A stretch of 64,000 bases of DNA from Romboutsia lituseburensis. GTDB taxonomy: Bacteria > Bacillota > Clostridia > Peptostreptococcales > Peptostreptococcaceae. The stretch spans positions 2,170,001 through 2,234,000 of the forward strand of contig NZ_JANQBQ010000001.1 of the NCBI RefSeq assembly GCF_024723825.1. Reading direction: 5' to 3'. This document shows, one piece after another, positions 47,085 to 56,183 of the stretch (position 1 is its first letter; each line of letters begins with the position of its first letter). The translations under genes and the position numbers were made by a program. The notes under the pieces were generated by a model, which had not been told where the DNA came from, did not search any database, and saw only the letters and a program-made list of their open reading frames with translations.

Positions 47085-48347
47085 ATGAAAGTAATACTGT
47101 TTAAAAATGCTAGATTAAAAGGAAATGAAACATTAGTTGATTTACTTGTTGAAAATGGAATATACAAAGAGATAGGAGCAAATCTTTCACAAAAATACAA
47201 AGATGTAGAGACTTATGATTTAGAAGGAAACTTAGTTGTTCCGCCTTATGTTGATCCACATATTCATTTAGATTATGTATATACAGCTCGTATGGCTGGA
47301 GCAAATAATGGAACAGGAACTCTTTTTGAAGGAATTCAAAGATGGTCTGAAACAAAATCAAATATGACAGTAGATGAAATAAAGTACAGAGCTAGAATTG
47401 CACTAAAAAAAGAAATTTTATATGGGACTCAATATCTTAGAACACATGTAGATGTAACAGATCCAAAGCTTACTTGTTTAAAAGCAATTATGGAATTAAA
47501 AGAAGAAGTAAAAGATGTAGTTGATATACAAATTATAGCATTTCCTCAAGAAGGAATGTATTCATATAAAGACGGTGATAAATTAGTAGAAGAGGCATTA
47601 AAAATGGGTGCTGATGTAGTAGGAGCTATACCTCACTTTGAGTTCACAAGAGAAATGGGAGAAAAATCTGTTAAGAAAACTGTAGAGCTTGCTATGAAAT
47701 ACAACAAATTAATTGATATTCACTGTGACGAAACGGATGATGAACAGTCAAGATTTCTCGAACTGTTAGCTGCTGAGGCCTATATGAATGGAATAGGAGA
47801 GCTTACAACAGCAAGCCACACTTGCGCTATGGGTTCTTACAATAATGCATATACTTTTAAACTTTTTAAACTTTTATCATTATCAAAGCTTAACTTTATA
47901 TCATGCCCAACTGAAAATATTCATTTACAAGGAAGATATGATACATATCCAAAAAGAAGAGGTCTTACAAGGGTTAAAGAATTAAATGATGCCGGTATCA
48001 ATGTTTGTTTTGCGCAAGACTCAATTTCAGATCCATGGTATCCATTAGGAAATGGAAACTTAATGAATATTCTTGATGCAGGAATTCATATTTGCCATAT
48101 GATGTCATTTGAAGAAATTAAGAATGCACTAGACTTAATTACCGTAAATGGTGCTAAAACTCTTCATATAGAAGATAAATATGGCATATTAGAAGGTAAA
48201 GATGCTAACTTTATAGTACTAAATGCAAAAAATGAATTTGATGCAATATTAGAACGAGTTAGTGTTAATTGTTCTGTTAGAAAAGGTGAATTCTTATTTA
48301 AAAGAGATCCAGAAGTAATTAATACAAAAATCTCATTATTAAAATAA
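47085..48347 (+). CDS. Cytosine deaminase-type amidohydrolase
   Basis: 420 aa, CodA-like metal-dependent hydrolase. Metal ligands in DPHIHLDYVY, a conserved DIHCDETDDEQS, ASHTCAMGSYNNAY and CFAQDSISDPWYPLGNG with the catalytic Asp. The start at 47085 follows AAGGGGGA; an upstream frame opening at 47034 lacks a ribosome binding site. Divergent from the creatininase-family gene by 278 bp. Family members deaminate cytosine, isoguanine or creatinine; the neighbours favour creatinine, but this is unproven. Confidence 0.88.
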   Translation: MKVILFKNARLKGNETLVDLLVENGIYKEIGANLSQKYKDVETYDLEGNLVVPPYVDPHIHLDYVYTARMAGANNGTGTLFEGIQRWSETKSNMTVDEIKYRARIALKKEILYGTQYLRTHVDVTDPKLTCLKAIMELKEEVKDVVDIQIIAFPQEGMYSYKDGDKLVEEALKMGADVVGAIPHFEFTREMGEKSVKKTVELAMKYNKLIDIHCDETDDEQSRFLELLAAEAYMNGIGELTTASHTCAMGSYNNAYTFKLFKLLSLSKLNFISCPTENIHLQGRYDTYPKRRGLTRVKELNDAGINVCFAQDSISDPWYPLGNGNLMNILDAGIHICHMMSFEEIKNALDLITVNGAKTLHIEDKYGILEGKDANFIVLNAKNEFDAILERVSVNCSVRKGEFLFKRDPEVINTKISLLK

Positions 48348-48360
48348 TTATCATATTAAA

Positions 48361-48394
48361 AAGGATTAAATCATCATTGACTTAATCCTTTTTT
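48361..48394 (+). terminator. Deaminase gene terminator
   Basis: Stem AAGGATTAA/TTAATCCTT with a 12-nt loop, followed by T-run. Confidence 0.85.
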
Positions 48395-48456
48395 GACTTA
48401 TTATTTTTTTATATTACATTTTCAGTAAATAATGCATGTATAGAATACATTTTTCA

Positions 48457-49041
48457 TTACATTCCTAACTCTTTAAACTCTCTACTTCCTGGCTTTACTA
48501 GTTCTAATTCTCCTGCTTTACATAAAGGACAGTTATCTGCCTCGTGCACTTCTATTTCTAATTTTATAGCACTATATATTGGCATTCCAATATCCTTGCT
48601 AGTTCTATTTGCTATACAAGCTACTCCTACAACTTCTCCACCTAATTTTTCTAAAGCTTCTTTAGTTTCTATAGTTGATTTACCAGTTGTAACAACATCT
48701 TCAGCTATTATTATCTTTGCCCCTGGTTTTACTTCAAAACCTCTTCTTAATTCCATTACTCCATCTTTTCTTTCAGTAAATACAGTTTCTTTATTTAATT
48801 GTCTTCCTAATTCATAAGAAACTATAACTCCTCCCATTGCAGGTCCTACAACTAAATCTATATCTAAATCTTTTATTTGCTCCACTACTGTACTTAATAC
48901 TGCCTCTGCATATTGTGGGAATCTTAATACTTTAGCACATTGTACATATCTATTACTATGCTTTCCTGATGATAATAAAAAATGTCCTTCTAATAATGCA
49001 TCACTCTTCTTTAATATATCTACTACATCTACTTTACTCAT
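48457..49041 (-). CDS. pyrE: Orotate phosphoribosyltransferase
   Basis: 194 aa, OMP from orotate and PRPP. PRPP loop [14 protein letters not shown], plus [18 protein letters not shown]. The start at 49041 was chosen because GGAGGAA lies 7-8 nt upstream; the in-frame TTG at 49056 is inside that site. The C-terminal CPLCKAGE Cys pair is common in Clostridial PyrE. Last gene of the pyr cluster. Confidence 0.95.
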   Translation of the reverse strand: MSKVDVVDILKKSDALLEGHFLLSSGKHSNRYVQCAKVLRFPQYAEAVLSTVVEQIKDLDIDLVVGPAMGGVIVSYELGRQLNKETVFTERKDGVMELRRGFEVKPGAKIIIAEDVVTTGKSTIETKEALEKLGGEVVGVACIANRTSKDIGMPIYSAIKLEIEVHEADNCPLCKAGELELVKPGSREFKELGM

Positions 49042-49115
49042 ATATACTTCCTCCAAATTTTATGTTTTATATCAATTGATTTATGTATTTCTTCTTTTGT
49101 TTTTAAAATTAAATA

Positions 49116-50018
49116 TTATAATATTCCTCTTATTTCATCTATGCTTTTTATGCCCTCTTTTAACATAAATTCTTCTATTCCATCTATTATTTCAAGCCCT
49201 ATTTTAGGATTTATGAAATTTGCAGTCCCAACTTGTATACATGTTGACCCCGCCATTATGAATTCTATAGCATCTTGAGCTGTTGTTATTCCACCCATTC
49301 CCATCACAGGTATACTAACGTTTTTACAAACTTCATGTACCATTCTAAGAGCTATAGGTTTTATTGCTGGTCCTGATAGCCCAGCATATACATTCTCAAA
49401 TACTGGCTTTCTTTTATGAATATCTATTGCCATCGCCTTAAATGTATTTACTAGAGATACTCCATTTGCGCCTTCTTCTTCACATACTTGGGCCATTCCT
49501 ATTATGTCCTCTGCATTTGGTGAAAGCTTTATTACAAGAGGTAAGTTAGTTATGTTTCTTACTTCTCTAACTACTTCTCTTGCTACTTCATTTTTTATTC
49601 CGAACGCCATTCCCCCTGCCTTAACATTTGGACAAGATATATTTAGTTCTATCATATCTATTGGTTGATCATTTAATAATTGAACTCCTTTTATATAGTC
49701 CTCTAAAGTTCCGCCACCAACGTTTGCAATTCTTACTAAATCTAAATCTTTAAAAAATTGTAATTCATTATCTATAAATCCTTGAATTCCAGGGTTTTCA
49801 AGACCAACACTATTCATCATTCCCGATGGAGTCTCACAAACTCTCATTCCAGAATTTCCGTCCCTTTTGTTTAGTGTAAGCCCCTTGCTACTTATCCCTC
49901 CTAGCTTTTGTATATCATAAATTTCATTATATTCTTTTCCAAATCCGAATGTTCCTGATGCCATTACAAGAGGATTTTTGAAGTCTATATTTCCGAATTT
50001 AACATTTAGATTAGTCAT
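49116..50018 (-). CDS. pyrD: Dihydroorotate dehydrogenase type 1B, catalytic subunit
   Basis: 300 aa, FMN TIM barrel. [12 protein letters not shown], the catalytic-Cys loop [11 protein letters not shown] and [18 protein letters not shown]. Works with PyrK to pass electrons to NAD+. Overlaps pyrK by 8 bp. Confidence 0.96.
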   Translation of the reverse strand: MTNLNVKFGNIDFKNPLVMASGTFGFGKEYNEIYDIQKLGGISSKGLTLNKRDGNSGMRVCETPSGMMNSVGLENPGIQGFIDNELQFFKDLDLVRIANVGGGTLEDYIKGVQLLNDQPIDMIELNISCPNVKAGGMAFGIKNEVAREVVREVRNITNLPLVIKLSPNAEDIIGMAQVCEEEGANGVSLVNTFKAMAIDIHKRKPVFENVYAGLSGPAIKPIALRMVHEVCKNVSIPVMGMGGITTAQDAIEFIMAGSTCIQVGTANFINPKIGLEIIDGIEEFMLKEGIKSIDEIRGIL

Positions 50019-50703
50019 TAAATATCACATCCTCTCCCCAGAATACAGGTCCATCCTTACAAGTTTTTTTATTTCCAAACTGTGTTTTGCAAGTACATAC
50101 TAAGCATGCACCTACTCCACATGCCATATGATTTTCTAAAGATACCATTATTCTAGTCTTAGTTCCCTCTACCATCTTTACTAACTTTTCCATCATTGGC
50201 GTTGGTCCACAAGTTAATATATAATCATATTTTTCTACATCTATTATGTCTGTTACAAATTTATCTCCTATTGCTATATTTACTTCATTACAAACTTCAC
50301 TATATTTTTCTTCTAATATAGCTTCATTTCTAAATCCTAAATATGCATCACAATTATCTATATTTTTAGCAACTAAGTATAGCGGTGCTACTCCAATTCC
50401 ACCACCTACTAAAGCTACTTTTCCTTCTACTTTTTCATATCCATTTCCATATGGACCTTCTAATTTTATTGTGTCATTTTCTTTTAACTTACTTAGTATT
50501 TCTGTCCCTTCACCTACTACTTTATATAGGAAAGTTATACTATTTTCATCTATATCATGTATACTTATTGGTCTTGAAAGAAGCGGAAACATATCCCATG
50601 CTCTTAACATATAAAATTGACCCATTTTACCTTCAAACTTACCTTCTACTTTCATTAGATACATATCTTCTCCTACGTATCTATTCTCACAGATTTTATA
50701 CAT
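50011..50703 (-). CDS. pyrK: Dihydroorotate dehydrogenase electron-transfer subunit
   Basis: 230 aa. FAD domain with RPISIHDID and GPYGNG, NAD-binding [13 protein letters not shown], and the 2Fe-2S Cys cluster [13 protein letters not shown] then KTCKDGPVF. Translationally coupled to pyrD. Confidence 0.95.
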   Translation of the reverse strand: MYKICENRYVGEDMYLMKVEGKFEGKMGQFYMLRAWDMFPLLSRPISIHDIDENSITFLYKVVGEGTEILSKLKENDTIKLEGPYGNGYEKVEGKVALVGGGIGVAPLYLVAKNIDNCDAYLGFRNEAILEEKYSEVCNEVNIAIGDKFVTDIIDVEKYDYILTCGPTPMMEKLVKMVEGTKTRIMVSLENHMACGVGACLVCTCKTQFGNKKTCKDGPVFWGEDVIFND

Positions 50704-50745
50704 ATATATTTCCCCCTATTGTCTTTTGCTAGTTAGTCTAAACTT

Positions 50746-51711
50746 TTATACACACTCTAACATTTTTTGTTCTAATGAAATTTGAGATTCTTTAACACCT
50801 AAAAGCTTCATTATTAGTGCCATTCTTACAAACATTCCATACTTAGCTTGTTTGAAATATACAGCTCTTTCATCAGCATCTACGTCTACATCTATCTCAT
50901 TTACTCGTGGTAATGGATGCATTACTAGCATATCTTTCTGAGCTCTTTGTAATTTAGCATTATTTAATATATAGCAATCTTTTAGTCTTTCATATTCAGA
51001 CTGATTTTCAAATCTTTCTCTTTGAACTCTAGTCATGTATAAGATGTCTAAGCTTCCTATAACCTCATCTAAGTTGTTAGTTTCATAGTATGCATGACCT
51101 TGCTCTTGTATAGCTTCTTTGATATATTCAGGCATTTTTAATTCATCTGGAGATATAAATACAAACTTAGTTCCTTTATATCTAGCCATTGCTTTAACTA
51201 AAGAGTGTACTGTTCTTCCATTCTTTAAGTCTCCACATAATCCTATTGTGTGATTTTCTAAACTTCCTTTAAGGGATTTGATAGTAAGTAGATCTGTAAG
51301 TGTTTGAGTTGGATGTTGGTTCCCTCCGTCTCCAGCGTTTATAAAAGGTACTTCTGAGTAAGATGCTGCTTCAGCTGCAGAGCCTGCTATTGGATGTCTC
51401 ATTGCTATAGTATCTGCATAACATGCTACTGTTCTTATAGTATCACCTAATGATTCACCTTTAGTTACAGATGATGAATTAGGTTCTGAAAAACCTACTA
51501 CTCTTCCACCTAATCTGCACATTGCTGATTCAAAGCTTAATCTTGTTCTTGTTGATGGCTCATAAAATAAAGTAGCCAATAATTTACCTTCACATACGCG
51601 AGAATATTTTGACGGATTGTCAATTATATTTTGAGATAATTCTAATATTTGATCTATTTCTTTAACTGAAAAGTCTTCTGGTTGGATTAAATTTCTTCCT
51701 TTTAATAACAT
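50746..51711 (-). CDS. pyrB: Aspartate carbamoyltransferase
   Basis: 321 aa catalytic chain, carbamoyl phosphate plus aspartate. [16 protein letters not shown] for carbamoyl-phosphate binding, and [15 protein letters not shown] for aspartate. No pyrI follows. First gene of the pyrBKDE operon, behind the PyrR-binding hairpin. Confidence 0.95.
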   Translation of the reverse strand: MLLKGRNLIQPEDFSVKEIDQILELSQNIIDNPSKYSRVCEGKLLATLFYEPSTRTRLSFESAMCRLGGRVVGFSEPNSSSVTKGESLGDTIRTVACYADTIAMRHPIAGSAAEAASYSEVPFINAGDGGNQHPTQTLTDLLTIKSLKGSLENHTIGLCGDLKNGRTVHSLVKAMARYKGTKFVFISPDELKMPEYIKEAIQEQGHAYYETNNLDEVIGSLDILYMTRVQRERFENQSEYERLKDCYILNNAKLQRAQKDMLVMHPLPRVNEIDVDVDADERAVYFKQAKYGMFVRMALIMKLLGVKESQISLEQKMLECV

Positions 51712-51727
51712 ATATATATCCTCCTTT

Positions 51728-51747
51728 TTCAGCCTCTCTGGACTGAA
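51728..51747 (-). promoter_or_regulatory. PyrR-binding hairpin at the pyrB ribosome binding site
   Basis: Minus-strand TTCAG-TCCAGAGAGG-CTGAA carries the PyrR-recognised loop AGTCCAGAGAGGCT. The ribosome binding site AAAAGGAGG (51728-51720) begins at the last base of the stem. No terminator lies between it and the start codon, so PyrR-UMP probably blocks translation here. Confidence 0.88.
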
Positions 51748-51774
51748 TTTAAAAGTATTTTTTATTCTGATTGA

Positions 51775-51803
51775 ATTCTAACACCTTTTAATCTTAGTGT
51801 CAA
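51775..51803 (-). promoter_or_regulatory. pyrB operon promoter
   Basis: TTGACA (51803-51798), 17 bp, TAGAAT (51780-51775) on the minus strand. The leader is only about 57 nt, too short for a classical attenuator. Confidence 0.82.
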
Positions 51804-51870
51804 CAATTTATAAAAATTATTGCACAATTCATTATGTAATTTATACTTAATTTATCTTTCTCAAATGCAC

Positions 51871-51924
51871 AAAAAGCATGTTATAGAGTATATATTTATT
51901 TCAACTATATACTCTATAACATGC
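51871..51924 (-). terminator. Terminator after the Mrp-DUF134 genes
   Basis: 18-bp stem, arms GCATGTTATAGAGTATAT (51876-51893) and its complement (51907-51924), then five T on the minus strand. Confidence 0.88.
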
Positions 51925-51937
51925 CTTTAAATTATAA

Positions 51938-52384
51938 CTATTTATCACGTTGTCCATGACACCACTTTTTACAAAATTCAGCTTTTTTACTGCATATTAC
52001 GCTTTGAGATCCACAGCTTGGACAAGACGATTTGTCTTGTTCATAATTAATATTATATATTGAACCACAATCCATACATTTAAACTTACAATGATTTGTA
52101 GTGTAATGTCCACCACTAATATTAATTGATTTTCCTTCTGTCAAAGCCATAGCAACTTTTTTTCTAGCTCCATCAATTATATTTTGGAATGTTTGTCTCG
52201 ATATTTTCATCTTTTTTGCGCACTCTTCTTGATTTAATTCCTCTATATCTTTAAGCCTCATTGCTTCAAGTTCTTCTACCTTTAAAACAATTTCTTCAAG
52301 TTCACACTTAGATTTTCCTATTGGTACGAAATAATTATTCTCTGGAAAAAATTCTACTCTTCTAAATTTTGTTGGTCTTGACAT
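51938..52384 (-). CDS. DUF134 family DNA-binding protein with zinc ribbon
   Basis: 148 aa. N-terminal conserved RPTKFRRVEF and a sigma70 region 4-like HTH (EECAKKMKISRQTFQNII), then a Cys-rich ribbon (CKFKCMDCGSIY, CPSCGSQSVIC). DUF134 proteins are commonly next to Mrp/NifX-like iron-sulfur genes, as here. The start at 52384 has GGGAG 7 nt upstream. Probably a transcription regulator. Confidence 0.85.
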   Translation of the reverse strand: MSRPTKFRRVEFFPENNYFVPIGKSKCELEEIVLKVEELEAMRLKDIEELNQEECAKKMKISRQTFQNIIDGARKKVAMALTEGKSINISGGHYTTNHCKFKCMDCGSIYNINYEQDKSSCPSCGSQSVICSKKAEFCKKWCHGQRDK

Positions 52385-52583
52385 ATTTTTTCTCCCTACA
52401 TTTGCTACATAATCCAATTAGCATTATATCTGCATCAAATACAGTAAAATTATTTTCTTTTTCTGCATTATTATTCAATCTTAAGTAATCTAAGATTAAA
52501 GACTTATTATATATATCCATTATACTATTACATTCACTACATTTAAAGTGTATATGCAGGGGTCTGCCGCTAAATATCTTCAT
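52362..52583 (-). pseudogene. Fur-family C-terminal fragment (zinc-binding)
   Basis: 73 aa from the ATG. HFKCSEC and LCSKCREK match the paired CxxC of the Fur dimerisation domain. The same frame is open upstream of the ATG and reads VVKEVNIDGINFYEMK, like the Fur wing, but there is no room for the DNA-binding helices before the Mrp gene ends at 52628. No clear ribosome binding site. Either a decayed fur gene or a stand-alone domain. It overlaps the DUF134 start by 23 bp. Confidence 0.55.
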
Positions 52584-52627
52584 TTCATAAAAATTTATTC
52601 CATCTATATTTACCTCTTTAACTACAT

Positions 52628-53449
52628 TTAATTCTCCTCTAATACGCTTAACATATTGTCAACTATCGGGCTAAATAACTCATCTAAATTTTCATTTTTA
52701 TTATTTGATAAATTACAAATTGAACTTGTCATTGGTAATTCACCAAGAAGTCTTAAATTACTTGATTCTAAGAATTTTTCTACATTTTCTCCATTAAATA
52801 GTTTTATTTCTTTATTACAATCCGGACAAAGTATGTAACTCATATTCTCAATAATTCCTAATACTTTAATATCCATTTTTTTCGTCATATTTATAGCTTT
52901 AGATACAATCATTGATACTAAATCTTGAGGTATAGACACCATAACAATCCCAGTTATAGGAATATTTTGCATTACTGTTAATGCTACATCTCCAGTTCCT
53001 GGTGGCATATCAATAATTAGATAATCTAACTCTCCCCAAAGTACATCAGTCCAAAATTGCTTAACTGCATTAGATATCATTGCACCCCTCCATATTACGG
53101 GTTCATTCTCATCTTCAATTAAGAAATTTAATGACATCACTTTTATATTATCTTCTGACTCTACTGGAAATAAAAATTGTTCATTTGATATTGCTTTCTT
53201 ATCTTTAAGTCCAAGTAATCTAGGAACACTCGGTCCAGTTATATCTGCATCTAAAATACCTACTTTATACCCCAATTTTCTTAATTGCTTAGCAATCATT
53301 ACTGATATAGTTGATTTACCTACACCACCTTTACCACTCATTACACCTATAACATTTTTAATGTTATTCATTGAATTGTTTTCTATCATACATTTTTGTT
53401 TATCTTTACTACATCCACCTTTTGATGGACATGAATCACAACTTGACAT
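52628..53449 (-). CDS. Mrp/NBP35-type Fe-S carrier ATPase
   Basis: 273 aa. N-terminal Cys motif (SSCDSCPSKGGCSKDKQKC) and deviant Walker A GVMSGKGGVGKST, MPPGTGD; C-terminal CPDCNKE may bind iron. Carries and transfers Fe-S clusters. The start at 53449 follows AAGGGGAG. Co-located with a Fur fragment and DUF134, a typical Clostridial group. Confidence 0.92.
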   Translation of the reverse strand: MSSCDSCPSKGGCSKDKQKCMIENNSMNNIKNVIGVMSGKGGVGKSTISVMIAKQLRKLGYKVGILDADITGPSVPRLLGLKDKKAISNEQFLFPVESEDNIKVMSLNFLIEDENEPVIWRGAMISNAVKQFWTDVLWGELDYLIIDMPPGTGDVALTVMQNIPITGIVMVSIPQDLVSMIVSKAINMTKKMDIKVLGIIENMSYILCPDCNKEIKLFNGENVEKFLESSNLRLLGELPMTSSICNLSNNKNENLDELFSPIVDNMLSVLEEN

Positions 53450-53498
53450 AATATCTACTCCCCTTTTTATTAGCATTTGCCAATTAAATGGTAGCACT

Positions 53499-53527
53499 AA
53501 AAAAGGTTATTGTCAAATGCCAATAAC
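53499..53527 (-). terminator. Terminator after the ATPase-Asp23 gene
   Basis: Stem GTTATTG/CAATAAC with an 8-nt loop followed by T-run on the minus strand. Confidence 0.78.
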
Positions 53528-53578
53528 TTTTTTTATAAATTTTTCATAAACAATATAATGCGTTAATGTTTTTTTAAA

Positions 53579-54397
53579 CTAATCTTTGGTAGCATTAAAT
53601 CTTAATTTTTCTATATTCACATTAACAATTTTCACATTTATAGAAGTTACTTTTTCTATGCTTTCTTTTACTATTTTTTGCAATTGGTAACATTCTTTTA
53701 TCTGAGCTATATCATTTATATTAATATTAATTTTTATATATAGATTTCCATCTATATTATTTATTTGTACTTTATTTATTTTATCAACTTTACTTATCTT
53801 ATTAACCTCAAACCTTATAATTTGCTCTATTACGTTGGGATTTATATAGAACTTTCCTATATAACTAAATGTAGGTCTTATAATTGTTTTTTCTAAAACT
53901 TTATATGTATTATTTTTTCTTCTAAAAAATCTTCTTATTGCGTTTATGCTTAGACCACTAGCTATAGGCTTTATTTCCATTGTTGGAACTGGTATTATAT
54001 GATTTCCTCTTTTTCTAGAGTCCCTAGCTATATTTATTTCTTCTTGTGTGCTTACTTCACTTATATTTATAATTCTATAAATTTTACCAAGTTCTAACTT
54101 CTCTACAATCTGATTTATCATTTTATTTGAAGTTCCAAGAACTAATATTTTTTCTATTTTTTGTTCGCTTATTTTAGCCTTCACATTACCTCTGTGAATA
54201 TTATCATTAAATATTGCCCTTTTTACAGCCTCCATTGTTGTGCTAGCCTGCTTAGCTGAAATACCTGCAATTATCTTATTTTTATGTATCAATAATCCAT
54301 CATCAATTATATATTCTATGTCATTTTCATAAGCAACTTCTAAAGCCTTATAACTTTTACCTGTTCCACTAGGACCTACAAATGCATATACTTTCAT
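53579..54397 (-). CDS. P-loop ATPase fused to an Asp23-like domain
   Basis: 272 aa. N-terminal AFVGPSGTGKSYKALEVA is a Walker A. IDDGLLIHKNKIIAG follows, and a basic linker (RRFFRRKN) sits near residue 185. From about 200 the sequence resembles Asp23/Gls24 (INPNVIEQIIRFEVNKI, then LQKIVKESIEKVTSINVKIV). I do not know a characterised protein with this layout. Not in an operon with the CODH genes, as terminators flank it. Possibly an envelope-stress or kinase-like protein. Confidence 0.6.
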   Translation of the reverse strand: MKVYAFVGPSGTGKSYKALEVAYENDIEYIIDDGLLIHKNKIIAGISAKQASTTMEAVKRAIFNDNIHRGNVKAKISEQKIEKILVLGTSNKMINQIVEKLELGKIYRIINISEVSTQEEINIARDSRKRGNHIIPVPTMEIKPIASGLSINAIRRFFRRKNNTYKVLEKTIIRPTFSYIGKFYINPNVIEQIIRFEVNKISKVDKINKVQINNIDGNLYIKINININDIAQIKECYQLQKIVKESIEKVTSINVKIVNVNIEKLRFNATKD

Positions 54398-54432
54398 TTA
54401 GTATTCACCTTTCTACTTTTGTTATATATGTA

Positions 54433-54464
54433 AATAAGGCTATAGATTAATCTATAGCCTTATT
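54433..54464 (-). terminator. Terminator after the CO dehydrogenase operon
   Basis: Perfect 16-bp palindrome AATAAGGCTATAGATT/AATCTATAGCCTTATT. The T-run is stronger on the plus strand than on the minus strand, but the position right after the oxidoreductase stop supports its use there. Confidence 0.75.
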
Positions 54465-54469
54465 TTTTA

Positions 54470-55738
54470 TTATATATTATAGCAGAATTCTCCATTCTCC
54501 TTAAGTGCCAAAAAGTCTGCATATCCTACATCAAATATTCTATCTTCTAAATTAGGTATTTCAATTTTATTTTTTATTAAGTAGGCTATAGTCCCAGTAT
54601 ATGATATATCTCCTTGAGCTACCAATCCATAAATAACGTTATCCTTGTATACAAATTTTTTGTATCCTTTTTCTTCACATCTAGATATAACTTTATATTC
54701 TTCATCAGGTGGTGAAGTCAAACCTAATGATACAGTAGATATACCCATAAAGTTCATACTATTTTTAAATGCAAAACTATCATCTATTTGCTTATCTTTA
54801 CCTATCATATTATATGCAGCTACAATACCTTGCTTAACTGCTAATGGCCATATTGCATTTTTTCCTACAACATCACCTGCAGCATATATATCCTTTTCTG
54901 TAGTTTCACATTTATCATTAATTACTATTCCTCTATTATACTCTATTTTTGTACTGTCTATAAACTCTGCATTTGGGACTACACCTGTAGCTACTATAAT
55001 CATATCAGACTCTAGGATACTTCCATCTTCAAATTTTATACCTTTTACATCTTTATTTGCTTCAAGTACTATTTCTTTTATAGCTGAGTTAGGATACAAC
55101 TTAGCTCCTTTTTCAATAAACTTCCCTTCATATGTTGATGCGCTATATTTATCTAGCTGTTTATCTAATATACGTTTTCCATTATAAACTAGTGCTACCT
55201 CTAAATTTTTATATTCCAATAGTCCTGCCAATGCGTCTATACCAACTAATCCAGCACCTATTATAGCAACTTTTTTAGATTGAGATGCTTTCTCTTTTAT
55301 CTTATCTATTTCATCTATATTTCTTAAAGTATATATAAAATTTCCATCTCTTAAATGCTTTATTGGAGGTACAAATGCTGACGCTCCAGTTGCTATTAAA
55401 AGTTTATCATATTGTATTATTTGATCCTCTAGCTCTACTAATTTTTCTTCTGAATCAATGCTTTTTACACTTCTTCCTTTTATCCAGTTTATATTATTTT
55501 CTTCTATAAATTTGTCACCTGCAAAATTAATATCTTCTACTGTCTTATGATTAGATATAACATGGTGTAACATACAACGAGAATAAATTTTTTCATCCTT
55601 TGATATTATTATTATATTTGCTTCTGAATCTAATTCTCTTAAAGTTTTAGCAGCATTTATACCGGCTGCACTAGCTCCTAAAATCACATAATCAGTTGAT
55701 TTTTTACTTTTAAACATATTAAATATCTTATCTAGCAT
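54470..55738 (-). CDS. FAD/NAD(P) oxidoreductase linked to CO dehydrogenase
   Basis: 422 aa. FAD-binding VILGASAAGINAAKTL, NAD-binding VAIIGAGLVGIDALAGL, and YAAGDVVGKNAIWPLAVKQG. Likely passes electrons from CooS via the CooF-like ferredoxin to NAD(P). The start at 55738 is used because the earlier ATG (55744) directly abuts the AAGGAGG ribosome binding site. Overlaps the ferredoxin gene by 11 bp. Confidence 0.9.
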   Translation of the reverse strand: MLDKIFNMFKSKKSTDYVILGASAAGINAAKTLRELDSEANIIIISKDEKIYSRCMLHHVISNHKTVEDINFAGDKFIEENNINWIKGRSVKSIDSEEKLVELEDQIIQYDKLLIATGASAFVPPIKHLRDGNFIYTLRNIDEIDKIKEKASQSKKVAIIGAGLVGIDALAGLLEYKNLEVALVYNGKRILDKQLDKYSASTYEGKFIEKGAKLYPNSAIKEIVLEANKDVKGIKFEDGSILESDMIIVATGVVPNAEFIDSTKIEYNRGIVINDKCETTEKDIYAAGDVVGKNAIWPLAVKQGIVAAYNMIGKDKQIDDSFAFKNSMNFMGISTVSLGLTSPPDEEYKVISRCEEKGYKKFVYKDNVIYGLVAQGDISYTGTIAYLIKNKIEIPNLEDRIFDVGYADFLALKENGEFCYNI

Positions 55739-56183
55739 AAGCATCCTCCTTTTGTAGCTCTAATGCCCCACTTGGACAATTAGCTACACATCTAGGATAT
55801 TCTTCATCTTTACATAGATCACATTTTAATACAACTTGTTTCGTTCTATCATCCACTTTTAATACGCCATAAGGACAAGACATTACGCACATATAGCACG
55901 AACCGCATTTAGTCTCATTATATGATACAATCCCTGTTTCATTATTCTTACTCATAGCTCCGCTCATGCAAGTTAATACACATTCTGGCTCATCACAATG
56001 TCTACATATTATAGGCACAGGTTTATTATCTTTATCAAGTTCTATGTGACCTCTACCATCATTATCTATATTTTCTAAATCAAGAGTATATATATTGTCG
56101 TTTTCACTGTGTTTTAGCATACAAGCTAAAACACAGTTTTTACATCCAGTACATAATTCTTTATTTATTAATATTCTATGCAT
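55728..56183 (-). CDS. cooF: CooF-like multi-cluster ferredoxin
   Basis: 151 aa with four 4Fe-4S Cys sets: CTGCKNCVLAC, CRHCDEPECVLTC, CGSCYMCVMSC and CDLCKDEEYPRCVANC. Electron carrier between CooS and the oxidoreductase. Overlaps cooS by 8 bp. Confidence 0.92.
   Translation of the reverse strand: MHRILINKELCTGCKNCVLACMLKHSENDNIYTLDLENIDNDGRGHIELDKDNKPVPIICRHCDEPECVLTCMSGAMSKNNETGIVSYNETKCGSCYMCVMSCPYGVLKVDDRTKQVVLKCDLCKDEEYPRCVANCPSGALELQKEDAYAR

Noticed and set aside
54645-55187. 180-codon ORF antisense to the CODH-linked oxidoreductase
   Set aside because: Lies wholly inside a conserved gene on the other strand, with no ribosome binding site or family match.
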